Shown: positions 1-8,014 of the stretch, piece after piece
Layout: each line of letters starts with the position of its first letter
Position numbering within the stretch: the stretch's first letter is position 1
DNA from: Alphaproteobacteria bacterium
GTDB taxonomy: Bacteria; Pseudomonadota; Alphaproteobacteria; Caulobacterales; Maricaulaceae
Direction of reading: 5' to 3'
DNA length: 64,000 nucleotides
Assembly: GCA_024278855.1 (NCBI GenBank)
Contig: JAJRSJ010000006.1
Location: 1-64,000, forward strand
The notes under the pieces: generated by a model
The model's database searches: none
What the model was told of the DNA's origin: nothing
Seen by the model: the letters and a program-made list of their open reading frames with translations, nothing else
Position numbers and translations under genes: made by a program

Positions 1-459
1 CAAGGCTCTTTAGGCCTGCTCAGTGCTGAATTTGACGCATTTCCAGGCGGGGGCACGGCGGGCGCAGATGTGACGGGCAATAGATTACCTAATGCTCCCG
101 AATTTACGGCGTCATTTGCTGCGGTTTATTCACATGAGATAGAAGCTCTGGACAGTTCGTTATTCCTGCGGGCCGATGTCACACATACAGGCGGATTTTT
201 CACAACTGTGAACAACGAAAAAACCACCCAGCTTGCCGCCGGGGCGACCGTTCCCTTTGGATATATTGACGCCCTGACCCAAATAAATGCGCGCATCGGT
301 TTATTGCCCAATAATGAGAGGTTCGAGTTTTATCTTTGGGGGCGAAACCTCGCAGACGCGGACGGGTTTGATGATAATTTTCGCGACTTTTTTGGCACGA
401 TCACCAATAAGCCAAATATTGGCCGCACCTATGGCATCGGAGTTACCGCCAATTTTTAA
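1..459 (+). CDS. TonB-dependent receptor, C-terminal fragment
   Basis: This is the 3' end of a gene that begins before the window; the frame is open from base 1 to the TAA at 457-459. The visible 152 residues read as the last beta-strands of an outer-membrane TonB-dependent receptor: a G-NRLPNAPEFTA segment (strand after an extracellular loop), alternating polar/aromatic strands, a FYLWGRNLAD segment typical of the next-to-last strands, and a final strand ending in an aromatic residue (GIGVTANF), the usual signal for outer-membrane insertion. The plug domain and TonB box lie outside the window, so the substrate cannot be told. The family assignment is fairly safe; specificity is unknown. Confidence 0.8.
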   Translation, partial: QGSLGLLSAEFDAFPGGGTAGADVTGNRLPNAPEFTASFAAVYSHEIEALDSSLFLRADVTHTGGFFTTVNNEKTTQLAAGATVPFGYIDALTQINARIGLLPNNERFEFYLWGRNLADADGFDDNFRDFFGTITNKPNIGRTYGIGVTANF

Positions 460-529
460 ACCGCTACCTTTTGGTGTGACAGCCCCGCAAACAGTATAGC
501 GGAGTATTTTTTTGTATCAGTGAGGCGAG

Positions 530-1372
530 ATGATTATGAAGCATGGCGATGTTAAAATTGAGGGTCTGACACTTAGTTATCAACAGCAAGGTAGCTCGGA
601 CACAACAATCGTGCTGTTACACGGAAATTCAGCTTGCAAACAAGTCTTTGCCAAGCAATTTGATTTTTTTAGAGGCTCACAGTTTTCACTGCTGGCATTT
701 GATCTTCCTGGACATGGTAGATCTGGCAATGCGCGCTTGGCACAAAACCAATACACTATTCCCGGTTATGCACAAATCATTGACCATGCTCTCACAGCTT
801 TAAAGGTGAAAAACTATATTGTTCTGGGTTGGTCGTTGGGTGGTAATATCGCCTTGGAAATGGCGGGGTGTGACCTAGCAAAGGGTAATGCCAATTTTAA
901 GGGCATGATGGTTTTTGGTGCGCCGCCTGTTGGGCCGGGGGTAGAGAATTTAGAAAAAGCTTACTTGCCAGCTACATTTGCATCTGCTGTAGGCGACGAA
1001 GCTGCACCCAGTGACCAAATTGATAGCTTTGTTCAGGCCATTTACGGCACGCTAGAACCAATCCCGAAACAGTTTTACAAATGCGCCCACCGCACGCAAG
1101 GTAAGGCACGCGAAATCATGGTCAACCATTGGATGGGCGGCACTAATGGGCACAACCAATATGAAACCGCATCTAAATGGACAAAACCGGTCTGCGTAGT
1201 TCACGGAAATCTTGATCCATTTGCCGCGCTTGATTATTTGAAAGAAACGCCCTGGCGTAATTTATGGCAAAATGAGGTCTTGGAGTTCCCCAATTGTGGC
1301 CACGCCCCCTTTATTGAAGACCCTCAAACTTTCAATACCATATTAGACAAATTTGCGGCAAATATCCTCTAG
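530..1372 (+). CDS. alpha/beta hydrolase
   Basis: A 280-residue single-domain alpha/beta-hydrolase fold protein, probably cytoplasmic since no signal peptide is visible. Seen: the oxyanion-hole strand VLLHGNSA near residue 29-36, the FDLPGHGRSG loop, the nucleophile elbow GWSLGG (Ser about residue 104), a late Asp in HGNLDPF and a catalytic His in NCGHAPF near the C-terminus, so the Ser-Asp-His triad is complete. A GAGGCGAG ribosome-binding site lies directly before the ATG at 530; a second ATG at 536 is also possible. Substrate unknown; esterase, C-C hydrolase or haloperoxidase-like roles fit equally. Base composition is more AT-rich than most neighbours, which may mean a later arrival. Confidence 0.85.
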   Translation: MIMKHGDVKIEGLTLSYQQQGSSDTTIVLLHGNSACKQVFAKQFDFFRGSQFSLLAFDLPGHGRSGNARLAQNQYTIPGYAQIIDHALTALKVKNYIVLGWSLGGNIALEMAGCDLAKGNANFKGMMVFGAPPVGPGVENLEKAYLPATFASAVGDEAAPSDQIDSFVQAIYGTLEPIPKQFYKCAHRTQGKAREIMVNHWMGGTNGHNQYETASKWTKPVCVVHGNLDPFAALDYLKETPWRNLWQNEVLEFPNCGHAPFIEDPQTFNTILDKFAANIL

Positions 1373-1383
1373 GGTACCCCACC

Positions 1384-2349
1384 TCACCGAATAATCATCA
1401 CCGAATTAAACGCGTGTTGCAGCACGTAATAAGCTACGCTGCTTTGGAAGAACCTTCGAAAACCCTTTACCGAGCTGTCGGCCATGACGATTACCGAGAA
1501 GTCTTTGCCGCGTTCTATGATGATGTCTCTGGCATTTCCTACATCTGTCCAGGCGTCTACGACCTCGACGCCCGCGCCTTCTATGGCGGCGCGGGCTTTG
1601 GTTATGGCGTCTTTGGCGGCGGGCAGGTCTTCGTCGGTCTCGGCGACCGATAGCAGATAGACCGGACATTGGCAGCGCGAGGCCAGCACGGCGTCTTGTC
1701 TGGCGGCTTCTATGGATTTTTCGTCGTTGACACAAATAAGATGGCCGTGGTTTTCCTCAATATCGCGGGCCAATAATACTGTGCCGTGATGCTCTGTTAC
1801 GACGGTGCGAGTGGTGCCCCACTTAATCTTGCCGCGTACATTTTTGCCGCCCTCGCCGTGCATAGCCAAAATGGTCAAATCATAATGGTTCAGCTCGCAC
1901 TCATCCAGAATGCCCGAAGCTATGGTCGGTGCCACCATCAATTTAAGCGCAATATGGGTATCGTTTTTGTCCGTATAGGTTTTCATGATGTCGCCTATGG
2001 GATCACCGTAGACGCGCTTGCGGGTTTCTTCCTCGCTCCAGTCTCCGTCCAGAAAACCAAGCTCGAACAATTGGTCACGGGCGGCTTTTAAGGCCCGCAT
2101 ACCCGGCAGCTCAATGCCCCAATCGAGCATGTGTTGGCGGGCTAAATTAACCCCGTATTTCATACCTTTGTCAACTGGGCGTACATAAAGCAACGTAATA
2201 TCCGCGTCATTGCCTTGGCCGATTTTCACTGCGTATTTCAGCCCCCGCTCAGATTCTTCCGACCCGTCAATACAAACAAGAATACTAAACCGGGGCGGCC
2301 CATCTTCGGGGACTGTATCGGGATCGTTGTCAAATAATGCATCTCGCAT
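1384..2349 (-). CDS. universal stress protein, two tandem Usp domains
   Basis: A 321-residue protein with two UspA-type domains, roughly residues 20-165 and 200-321. The first opens with ILVCIDGSEESERGL and carries a glycine-rich nucleotide-loop-like stretch (HGEGGKN..GKIKWGTT) before a VLLARD strand; the second ends in a VIVMADSS..VMIIR core and lacks the glycine loop, suggesting only one domain binds ATP. Tandem Usp proteins of this kind act in the cytoplasm in stress survival and often sit beside transporters. Here the SLC13 permease gene ends 24 bases upstream on the same strand, so the two are probably co-transcribed. A direct role in regulating that transporter is inference. Confidence 0.85.
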   Translation of the reverse strand: MRDALFDNDPDTVPEDGPPRFSILVCIDGSEESERGLKYAVKIGQGNDADITLLYVRPVDKGMKYGVNLARQHMLDWGIELPGMRALKAARDQLFELGFLDGDWSEEETRKRVYGDPIGDIMKTYTDKNDTHIALKLMVAPTIASGILDECELNHYDLTILAMHGEGGKNVRGKIKWGTTRTVVTEHHGTVLLARDIEENHGHLICVNDEKSIEAARQDAVLASRCQCPVYLLSVAETDEDLPAAKDAITKARAAIEGAGVEVVDAWTDVGNARDIIIERGKDFSVIVMADSSVKGFRRFFQSSVAYYVLQHAFNSVMIIR

Positions 2350-2373
2350 GGCAATCTTCTCCTAGTCTCAGTC

Positions 2374-3864
2374 CTACAGCCCTATGGCCGGCCAATAAAA
2401 TGCGGCAAAGGCCAACAAGACTATTGTAGACATAATCACCATTTTCCACCCAACTTTCAAGAAGTCTGTGGTTTTTAAATATCCCGACGCATAAACAATC
2501 GTACAAGCGGGCGTCCCGATCACCGTCAAATAAGCAAATGCCGACGATATAGCGGTGATAAAACCAAGCACGAGCGGGCTTTCACCTGCTGTAGCCGCCA
2601 TGTTCAGGGATATGGGGCCAAGAACGGCCACAGCGGCCCCATTAGACATGGTGTTGGTCACCAATGTGGTCAAGACGGATACAGAGGCCAAAAGTCCGAT
2701 CCCCTCGTCCATACCCGCAGGCAAAACACCTAAAAAACTGTCCGCGACCCAAAGGGCCGCACCGGTGTCTTTCATCTGAATGCCCAGTGATATCGCAGCG
2801 GCATACAGCCAAACTACGCCCCAATTTACCCCGGAGTTCAAATCCTCCCAGCGCACCAAACCAAGCAACATATAGGCGACCGCACCCATCAAGGCGATAA
2901 TACCGAGCCCAAGTTCGCTAGAGAAAAATATCCAACCTAGCAGCGTCGCAAAAAACACCATGATGGCGACCCAGTCGCTAGATTTCATGGGGCCTTCTTT
3001 TTCCACCATGGTACGCAATTTGACCACGGATCGGGTCAAATGCTTGTATTCCGGCTTGAACGTTAAAAACAAAATCCCGACCACGAAAGGCAATTGCGCC
3101 AAAAATACCGGATAGGCGACTTTAATCCACGCAAGATAATCCACCAAATATTTCGCGGTACTTGCATCCCCCTCCACATAGTAAAACTCTTTCCAATAAC
3201 CAATCATAATGGCGTTACGCGCCCCGCCGGACGGGGTACCAATCCCGGCGATGGAGCACCCATATGCAATGGAAAACAGCAAAACGGCGGCTAGCCCGCG
3301 CACTTTTTTAGGGTCATCAGATGTCAGCGTGATCAGGATAATGGCCACAGGCAACATCATGGCGGCAACGGTATGCTCGCCGATTACCGAAGCCATAACC
3401 CCGGACACCAGTGCTATCCCCACAGATATATTCAAGGTTCTGGTTCCGGTCATACGCACAATCAGATAGGCTAGCCGTTTATCCAGCTTTTGTTTGACAA
3501 TGGCCACGGCCAACATCAGCGAGCCCATAATAAACACAACCGAATCGCTCATCAATGATTGGGCCACTTGTTTGGAATCCACCCCTTGCAACAAAAACAC
3601 CTGGGCAATGACAATCATAAAAGCCACGGCGGGCAAGGGCACTGGCTCTGTGACAAATAGAATCACAGCTACAACGGAGATCACCAAAACCGTCTTGCTC
3701 GCATCGGTCAATCCGTCTGGTGTAGGCGCAAGATAAAGTAACACCCCCACAATGAACGCAATAATCAACCAACGCTTTTCTTTCAAGAAAAAGCCAAGGC
3801 CCCGCATATTACGGGTACCACGAAGCCGCATACGGCGCGCTCGTCTTACAGTAAATAGTGCCAT
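2374..3864 (-). CDS. SLC13/DASS-family anion permease
   Basis: A 496-residue inner-membrane transporter of the divalent anion:sodium symporter family. It has a basic N-terminus (RRARRMRLRGTRNMRG), then many hydrophobic helices, and the two family loops: an N-terminal IGEHTVAAMMLPV segment and a C-terminal TNTMSNGAAVAVLGP segment, corresponding to the substrate/sodium-binding SNT-type motifs of the two inverted repeats. Length matches the family. Likely substrates are di- or tricarboxylates, sulfate or phosphate; the sequence does not separate these. AAGAGA before the ATG serves as ribosome-binding site. The tandem Usp gene follows 24 bases downstream, suggesting an operon. Confidence 0.85.
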   Translation of the reverse strand: MALFTVRRARRMRLRGTRNMRGLGFFLKEKRWLIIAFIVGVLLYLAPTPDGLTDASKTVLVISVVAVILFVTEPVPLPAVAFMIVIAQVFLLQGVDSKQVAQSLMSDSVVFIMGSLMLAVAIVKQKLDKRLAYLIVRMTGTRTLNISVGIALVSGVMASVIGEHTVAAMMLPVAIILITLTSDDPKKVRGLAAVLLFSIAYGCSIAGIGTPSGGARNAIMIGYWKEFYYVEGDASTAKYLVDYLAWIKVAYPVFLAQLPFVVGILFLTFKPEYKHLTRSVVKLRTMVEKEGPMKSSDWVAIMVFFATLLGWIFFSSELGLGIIALMGAVAYMLLGLVRWEDLNSGVNWGVVWLYAAAISLGIQMKDTGAALWVADSFLGVLPAGMDEGIGLLASVSVLTTLVTNTMSNGAAVAVLGPISLNMAATAGESPLVLGFITAISSAFAYLTVIGTPACTIVYASGYLKTTDFLKVGWKMVIMSTIVLLAFAAFYWPAIGL

Positions 3865-3945
3865 AATAGTCTCTTAAGGATTGATGCCCTTTGGACGGCA
3901 AATTGTTTGTAGGGAGCTTGCAATACTGGCAAGCCATGAGCCTAT

Positions 3946-3973
3946 ATGGTTAATAAAAAATGGTTAATAAAAA
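3946..3973. repeat. perfect 14-bp tandem direct repeat (two copies)
   Basis: ATGGTTAATAAAAA occurs at 3946-3959 and again at 3960-3973. It sits between the start of the SLC13 permease gene and the end of the FadL-type gene and, read on the minus strand, supplies two T-rich runs after the fadL terminator hairpin. It may simply be a duplication of the terminator tail. Confidence 0.8.
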
Positions 3974-3998
3974 TAACCCGCCGGTAGCACCAGCGGGT
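3964..3998 (-). terminator. intrinsic terminator of the FadL-type gene
   Basis: On the minus strand, ACCCGC..GGT-gct-ACC..GCGGGT forms a roughly 10-bp stem with one G-U type mismatch (3976-3998), followed by a TTATTTTTATT tail. It lies 23 bases after the fadL stop codon, the expected place. Confidence 0.75.
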
Positions 3999-4021
3999 AA
4001 ATGTTTAAATGCGGAGCAAAA

Positions 4022-5338
4022 CTACCTGCCAAATTTCATCTTCCAGCCAAATGTTGCTTCAAACTGTTTCATCTCAATGGTGATAGTCCGGCCGGGGTTA
4101 GGCCCGGCGGGCGTAATTTCAATACCGCTGACCGAATCGGTCGGCGCGTACATAACGCCAAACTCGAATGAATGCCGATCATTAAGGGCAAATTCGCCGC
4201 CCGCAGTAATATGCTTGGTTGTCACCCCCGGTGCTAAAATGTTGAGCGTCACATCGTCGCCGTTAATCGGTTGGCTATTGGCCGCAAAACCTGCGCGCAA
4301 TGTCCACTGGTCATTGGCCCGCCACTCGGCCCCAACTTTAACAACATTAACGTCGTCCCAACCAAAACCGCCCGCACCTAGTGCGCCAAACGGCAATGGG
4401 ATACGCGAAGAATTGCTCACCGCAGGCACATCGGTATAATTGATACGGCGATAATCCAATGATACTGTCAAATCAGGCGACACATCCGCAGAGATTCCAA
4501 TTTGATAATTGGACGGAATATCAAAATCGCCCCCGTCTGCAAACAGCCCGGAATATTTTTCAAACTTGCTCATGCCAATTTTACTTTGGTACATACCTGC
4601 AATACGAATATTATCGGCCACATCATATTGAACACCGATTTTACCGCCAAAGCCCGTTGCCGTATCAATGCCGTTATTGGACAAAGCCCCGGGGTTTGAG
4701 CTTACACCGCCAAAGGCGAACAAGCCCGTGGCTTCGAACATCTGGAAGGCAAATACGGGTGCAATACCAATACTGAAATCACCCATTTTCTTGGCATAAC
4801 CAACGGAAATAAGCGCTTGGCTTAGATTTACCCCGGTCGTGCCACCGCAAAATACGCCATTATTGGCCGGCAAAGGCGGGGAGGCGCAGGCCGGGTTGGT
4901 CACACCCCGGTAACTTGTGTTCATCCCGCCATTGGCCGCTATGGAAACTCCCCAGGACGACGTATCATCAATCGCTTTGACATAGGCAATATTGGGAACG
5001 CCGAACAGATTTTCCGAACTTTTGAACTCGCCGACTGGCGTAAAACCAGCCCCGCCTGTACCTGTAAATCGGCGGTTTGGGCTAAACAGTGACACCGAAA
5101 CCGTTAAATCACTACCGTTGCCGACCATGCCGGCCGGATTGGTGATCAAGGCGGTGGCGTCGCGGCCATCCGCAACACCCGCTCCGGCCATAGCTTTATT
5201 CCTAGCCCCGGAACCATTGGTGAAATAGCCCTCTGTCGCAAAAGCATCCATAGCCAAAAGCGAAACCGAGCTGGCAAGCGCCAAGCTCATGGTTATTTTT
5301 TTGCCCAGTGTTCTTGTTTTCATGTATCCAGTTTTCAT
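4022..5338 (-). CDS. OmpP1/FadL-family outer-membrane transporter
   Basis: A 438-residue outer-membrane beta-barrel of the FadL/TodX family, which carries hydrophobic compounds such as long-chain fatty acids across the outer membrane. A Sec signal peptide is visible (KTRTLGKKITMSLALASS, cleavage near AMDAFA-TEG), followed by the family N-terminal hatch signature GSGARNKAMAGAGVA and a DATALITNPAG segment. The C-terminus ends in an aromatic-rich barrel strand (FEATFGWKMKFGR). The start at 5338 is chosen because AGAGGGG lies 5-10 bases before it; the frame is open further upstream but without a ribosome-binding site. An acyl-CoA synthetase gene at 46581-48404 could act on the same fatty acids, but it is not linked. 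Confidence 0.9.
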   Translation of the reverse strand: MKTGYMKTRTLGKKITMSLALASSVSLLAMDAFATEGYFTNGSGARNKAMAGAGVADGRDATALITNPAGMVGNGSDLTVSVSLFSPNRRFTGTGGAGFTPVGEFKSSENLFGVPNIAYVKAIDDTSSWGVSIAANGGMNTSYRGVTNPACASPPLPANNGVFCGGTTGVNLSQALISVGYAKKMGDFSIGIAPVFAFQMFEATGLFAFGGVSSNPGALSNNGIDTATGFGGKIGVQYDVADNIRIAGMYQSKIGMSKFEKYSGLFADGGDFDIPSNYQIGISADVSPDLTVSLDYRRINYTDVPAVSNSSRIPLPFGALGAGGFGWDDVNVVKVGAEWRANDQWTLRAGFAANSQPINGDDVTLNILAPGVTTKHITAGGEFALNDRHSFEFGVMYAPTDSVSGIEITPAGPNPGRTITIEMKQFEATFGWKMKFGR

Positions 5339-5381
5339 TTTATTCCCCTCTAAGTTTGTTTTTTGTTTATGAATTGAATAA

Positions 5382-5419
5382 GTCCTAAAATAAAAGCGGC
5401 CCAATTCACCAAGCCGCTT
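5382..5419 (-). terminator. intrinsic terminator after tusA-like gene
   Basis: On the minus strand AAGCGGC (5413-5419) pairs with GCCGCTT (5394-5400) around a 12-base loop, followed by TTTATTTTA. It lies about 46 bases beyond the TusA-like stop codon and before the FadL promoter region. Confidence 0.65.
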
Positions 5420-5465
5420 GTAAATTCATATGTTCTTTTGAGTCCGCAGGAAAATTTTCACCACC

Positions 5466-5708
5466 TTACACCACCCGCTCAATCAAGAACATATACACAC
5501 CGTCATCGACCCAGCTTTTGAGCAATGTATTGCCAGTGGCCCGGCAAAAAGCTTCAAAATCCTTGACCGCGCCAGGATCACTCGAGGCCAGTTCAAGAAT
5601 TTTGCCATTTTCCATGCCTTTTAGGGCTTTTTTGGCCTTTAAGATGGGCAGAGGACAATTAAGCCCTTTGGTGTCGAGTATCTCATCAGGCGTGATGTTA
5701 TCGGTCAT
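5466..5708 (-). CDS. TusA-family sulfurtransferase
   Basis: An 80-residue TusA/SirA-like protein. It shows the family signature GLNCPLPILKAKKAL (about residues 14-28) with the active-site Cys of the CPxP motif, which carries a persulfide in sulfur relay to tRNA modification, molybdenum cofactor or sulfur oxidation. The start at 5708 has AACAGGAG seven bases upstream; the open frame extends further into the preceding gene but without support. The DsrE-like gene lies 43 bases upstream on the same strand, and such pairs commonly exchange sulfur. No other sulfur-oxidation genes are in the window, so the final acceptor is unknown. Confidence 0.9.
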   Translation of the reverse strand: MTDNITPDEILDTKGLNCPLPILKAKKALKGMENGKILELASSDPGAVKDFEAFCRATGNTLLKSWVDDGVYMFLIERVV

Positions 5709-5751
5709 ATTTGCTCCTGTTAATTTGGCCTGTTGGGTTGGTAAGTATGGG

Positions 5752-6252
5752 TTACATATAAAGGTTGATATCGGACTGTAATGCGCTCTCAAGCCAGGTA
5801 GCTGCGCCGCCAAGCTCGACCCCCTCAATCATGTCCTCGGTTTTTTTCTCGAACAGATCAATGGTCATTTGGCATCCGATCAGGCGCACATCAGAAAGAA
5901 CCGCCGCCTCGCGCAAATCTTCTATGGAGGCAACACCCTTTTTCTTGATCAGGTTTTTCATCATGACCGACGTGCCTGCAGTCACACCGGGCAACATACC
6001 CACCATATTGGGCATAGCCATTTGCATGCCCATCATCGGCATACGCATGGACGAATTGCCCAAAGTGGTAACGCTTAAATTCAATTCCTTATCCAACAAG
6101 CCAAGCCCGTAAAAGGTAAAGAACATAGTCACCTCAACATCCATAGCAGCGGCAGTAGTCGCCAGTATGAACGGCGGATAAGCCCAGTCGAGTGTTCCCT
6201 TTGTGCAGATTATTGTCATTTTCTTGGCATTTCCAAGATCCATATCGGCCAT
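5752..6252 (-). CDS. DsrE/DsrF/DrsH-like (DsrE2-type) sulfur carrier protein
   Basis: A 166-residue protein of the DsrE2 group. Seen: an N-terminal MTIICTKGTLDWAYPP strand with a conserved Cys, a TMFFTFYGLGLL strand-loop, a methionine-rich segment (MRMPMMGMQMAMPNMVGM) characteristic of this group, and a second conserved Cys in LIGCQMTIDLF. Members bind sulfane sulfur and work with TusA, the next gene here. The start at 6252 is preceded by GAGGGAGAG; a TTG fifteen bases upstream lies inside that site and is rejected. The methionine-rich stretch may peripherally contact the membrane, which is family-based inference. Confidence 0.88.
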   Translation of the reverse strand: MADMDLGNAKKMTIICTKGTLDWAYPPFILATTAAAMDVEVTMFFTFYGLGLLDKELNLSVTTLGNSSMRMPMMGMQMAMPNMVGMLPGVTAGTSVMMKNLIKKKGVASIEDLREAAVLSDVRLIGCQMTIDLFEKKTEDMIEGVELGGAATWLESALQSDINLYM

Positions 6253-6591
6253 ATTGCTCTCCCTCAAATTAAGCCACCTACCAACTTTTCGTCAGCTTTT
6301 ATTAGATATTGCTACATTAGTGATTGTGAATGTAACGTATTTGCGCGCACTTGTCCATTGCCAAATATCACGATTTGGTGAGATAGGCAGCGCAGGTCGT
6401 CAATAGGTGGATATTTATGGATATTTATGGATATTTTGTTTTACGATTTGCGCTTGCGAAAGAAAAACAACGAAAATTGCAAGCGCACAAACCCCAATAA
6501 ACTGCGTTTTCACGACAGCCCAAGACTTGAATAAAGACTTGTGTCAGGGATTGTTATCTAGAATTTTGGTTAGTTATTGCTATATGATTAC
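6253..6591. other. intergenic region with a short tandem repeat, no gene seen
   Basis: These 339 bases lie between the DsrE-like start and the MAPEG stop, both minus-strand. No credible coding frame was found. It should hold the promoter of the dsrE-tusA pair. At 6409-6437 a 10-bp unit GGATATTTAT is repeated about 2.7 times. No convincing terminator for the MAPEG gene was found. Confidence 0.6.
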
Positions 6592-7002
6592 CTATAAAAG
6601 ACCCGCAAATTTCAACAGCCAAAACCCTGCAATAAAGAACTGCACCAAGAAGAAGAAGAACCGAACCTGTACGGCCATAACACTGGTTGAAACCAGATGG
6701 GTCAAGGCGTGCAAGACCCGTGCGCCCAAAAAGATCAAAGCCAAGCCGTTGGTTACGGCCATTTGCCCCGTGGCCATGGCATAGAGCAAAATGCCGCCGT
6801 AAACCGGGAAAAATTCATACATATTGGCGTGGGTCCGTACCAATTTACGCGAAAACACCCCGGCATCTTCACCGGTCGGCGCGAAACTATTGGCCTTTTT
6901 TTCGCCCTTGAGCGTCAACATCGTCCGCAAGCCTGCAAGCAAAAGCAAAACGACCATAAACAGCCCAATAAAGCCTAATAATGCAATATGTGTATTCGTC
7001 AT
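6592..7002 (-). CDS. MAPEG-family membrane protein
   Basis: A 136-residue inner-membrane protein of the MAPEG superfamily (microsomal glutathione transferase-like). It has four hydrophobic segments (about 5-27, 58-78, 80-100, 112-133). Seen between the first two are the R-T-HANMYEF..Y region, where family members place their glutathione-contacting Arg/Asn, and an ARVLHALTHL stretch. A GGGGAG site precedes the ATG. Bacterial members are poorly characterised; proposed roles are glutathione-linked detoxification or lipid peroxide handling. Confidence 0.85.
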   Translation of the reverse strand: MTNTHIALLGFIGLFMVVLLLLAGLRTMLTLKGEKKANSFAPTGEDAGVFSRKLVRTHANMYEFFPVYGGILLYAMATGQMAVTNGLALIFLGARVLHALTHLVSTSVMAVQVRFFFFLVQFFIAGFWLLKFAGLL

Positions 7003-7083
7003 AGTAACTCCCCTATTTGTGATGGGGATGTACTAGCATAATTTGCACATCAGGGATAGGCACAAATTTGTATGCCCGTTCTG

Positions 7084-7401
7084 CTACTGACTTTCCGGCG
7101 TCGTCACGACTATACCGTCCAGTTCTTCCGTGACCAAGATTTGGCAGCACAGCCGCGAATGTTCGCGCACGTCTTCGGCGAAATCAAGCATGCTGTCTTC
7201 CATATCGTCTTTAGGTTTAAGCTTGGCGGCCCAGGCATCATCCACATAAACATGACAAGTGGCGCAAGCACAGGCCCCGCCGCAATCAGCATCAATACCG
7301 GGGATCATATTGGCCACGGCCACTTCCATGATCGATTGACCGGGCTTGGCCTCAACTTCGCGTTTCGTGCCGTCTTGATCAATATAGGTAATTTTAGCCA
7401 T
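7084..7401 (-). CDS. 2Fe-2S ferredoxin, FdVI/adrenodoxin type
   Basis: A 105-residue [2Fe-2S] ferredoxin of the adrenodoxin/FdVI class. The cluster ligands are visible as C-GGACACATC (C-x5-C-x2-C pattern, about residues 39-48) and a fourth Cys in the LCCQI segment near residue 85. Such ferredoxins pass electrons to cytochrome P450s, Rieske oxygenases or Fe-S/heme biosynthesis. The start at 7401 ([11 protein letters not shown]) matches the family N-terminus and has AAGAGA upstream; longer readings were rejected. It is transcribed divergently from tsaE. No P450 or ferredoxin reductase is nearby, so the partner is unknown. Confidence 0.92.
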   Translation of the reverse strand: MAKITYIDQDGTKREVEAKPGQSIMEVAVANMIPGIDADCGGACACATCHVYVDDAWAAKLKPKDDMEDSMLDFAEDVREHSRLCCQILVTEELDGIVVTTPESQ

Positions 7402-7552
7402 TTTATCTCTTGCCTTTGTTTTGGAAAATATTTCAAACCGTATGTAATCGCCCAAAAACAAATTGCAAGCCTATTGCACCATTTGCACCGATTGCGCCAC
7501 TTGTTGCTTGGAAACTATTGCATGTTGGCCGTGCAATACCCTATCAAGACCT

Positions 7553-8014
7553 ATGAACAGAATCATTAAAACCGTCCAAGTGGCAGACGCAGAAACAATG
7601 GAAGCACTAGGTGCTTGGTTAGCCCAGTATTTACGCCCGAGCGACATAGTGCTGCTCAAAGGTAATCTGGGCGCCGGCAAGACCAGTTTTGCACGCGGAT
7701 TGATCCAGTCCTTATTGGGCGACACAGAAGTCCCCAGCCCGACATTTACACTGGTGCAAACCTATAGCGCCAAAAATTTTGAAATTTGGCATTTCGACCT
7801 GTACCGCCTCCAAAACGAGAGCGAAATTTGGGAACTCGGCATAGAAGAAGCCTTGGAGAGCGGGGTCTGCCTGATCGAATGGCCCCAAAGCATTGCCGGG
7901 CTACTTAGTGGCGCAGAGGTGGAAATTGTCTTGCGGTTTAGCGGCAAGGGTCGCGTGGTCAAATTTAACGGCGATGAAAAATGGAACGCCAGATTAAACG
8001 GGGAACCTGACTGA
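7553..8014 (+). CDS. tsaE: tRNA t6A biosynthesis ATPase TsaE
   Basis: A 153-residue P-loop ATPase of the TsaE (YjeE) family, part of the TsaB-TsaD-TsaE complex that makes N6-threonylcarbamoyladenosine at position 37 of ANN-decoding tRNAs. Walker A is GNLGAGKTSFARG at about residues 38-50; the family motifs PSPTFTLVQ, HFDLYRL and LIEWP follow in order. Start chosen at 7553 (MNRIIKTV) because the family N-terminus begins there; an upstream Cys-rich extension in the same frame looks spurious. The next gene starts immediately after the stop (TGA-GTG), and the tsaE-phosphotransferase-nucleotidyltransferase order is common in Alphaproteobacteria. Confidence 0.95.
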   Translation: MNRIIKTVQVADAETMEALGAWLAQYLRPSDIVLLKGNLGAGKTSFARGLIQSLLGDTEVPSPTFTLVQTYSAKNFEIWHFDLYRLQNESEIWELGIEEALESGVCLIEWPQSIAGLLSGAEVEIVLRFSGKGRVVKFNGDEKWNARLNGEPD

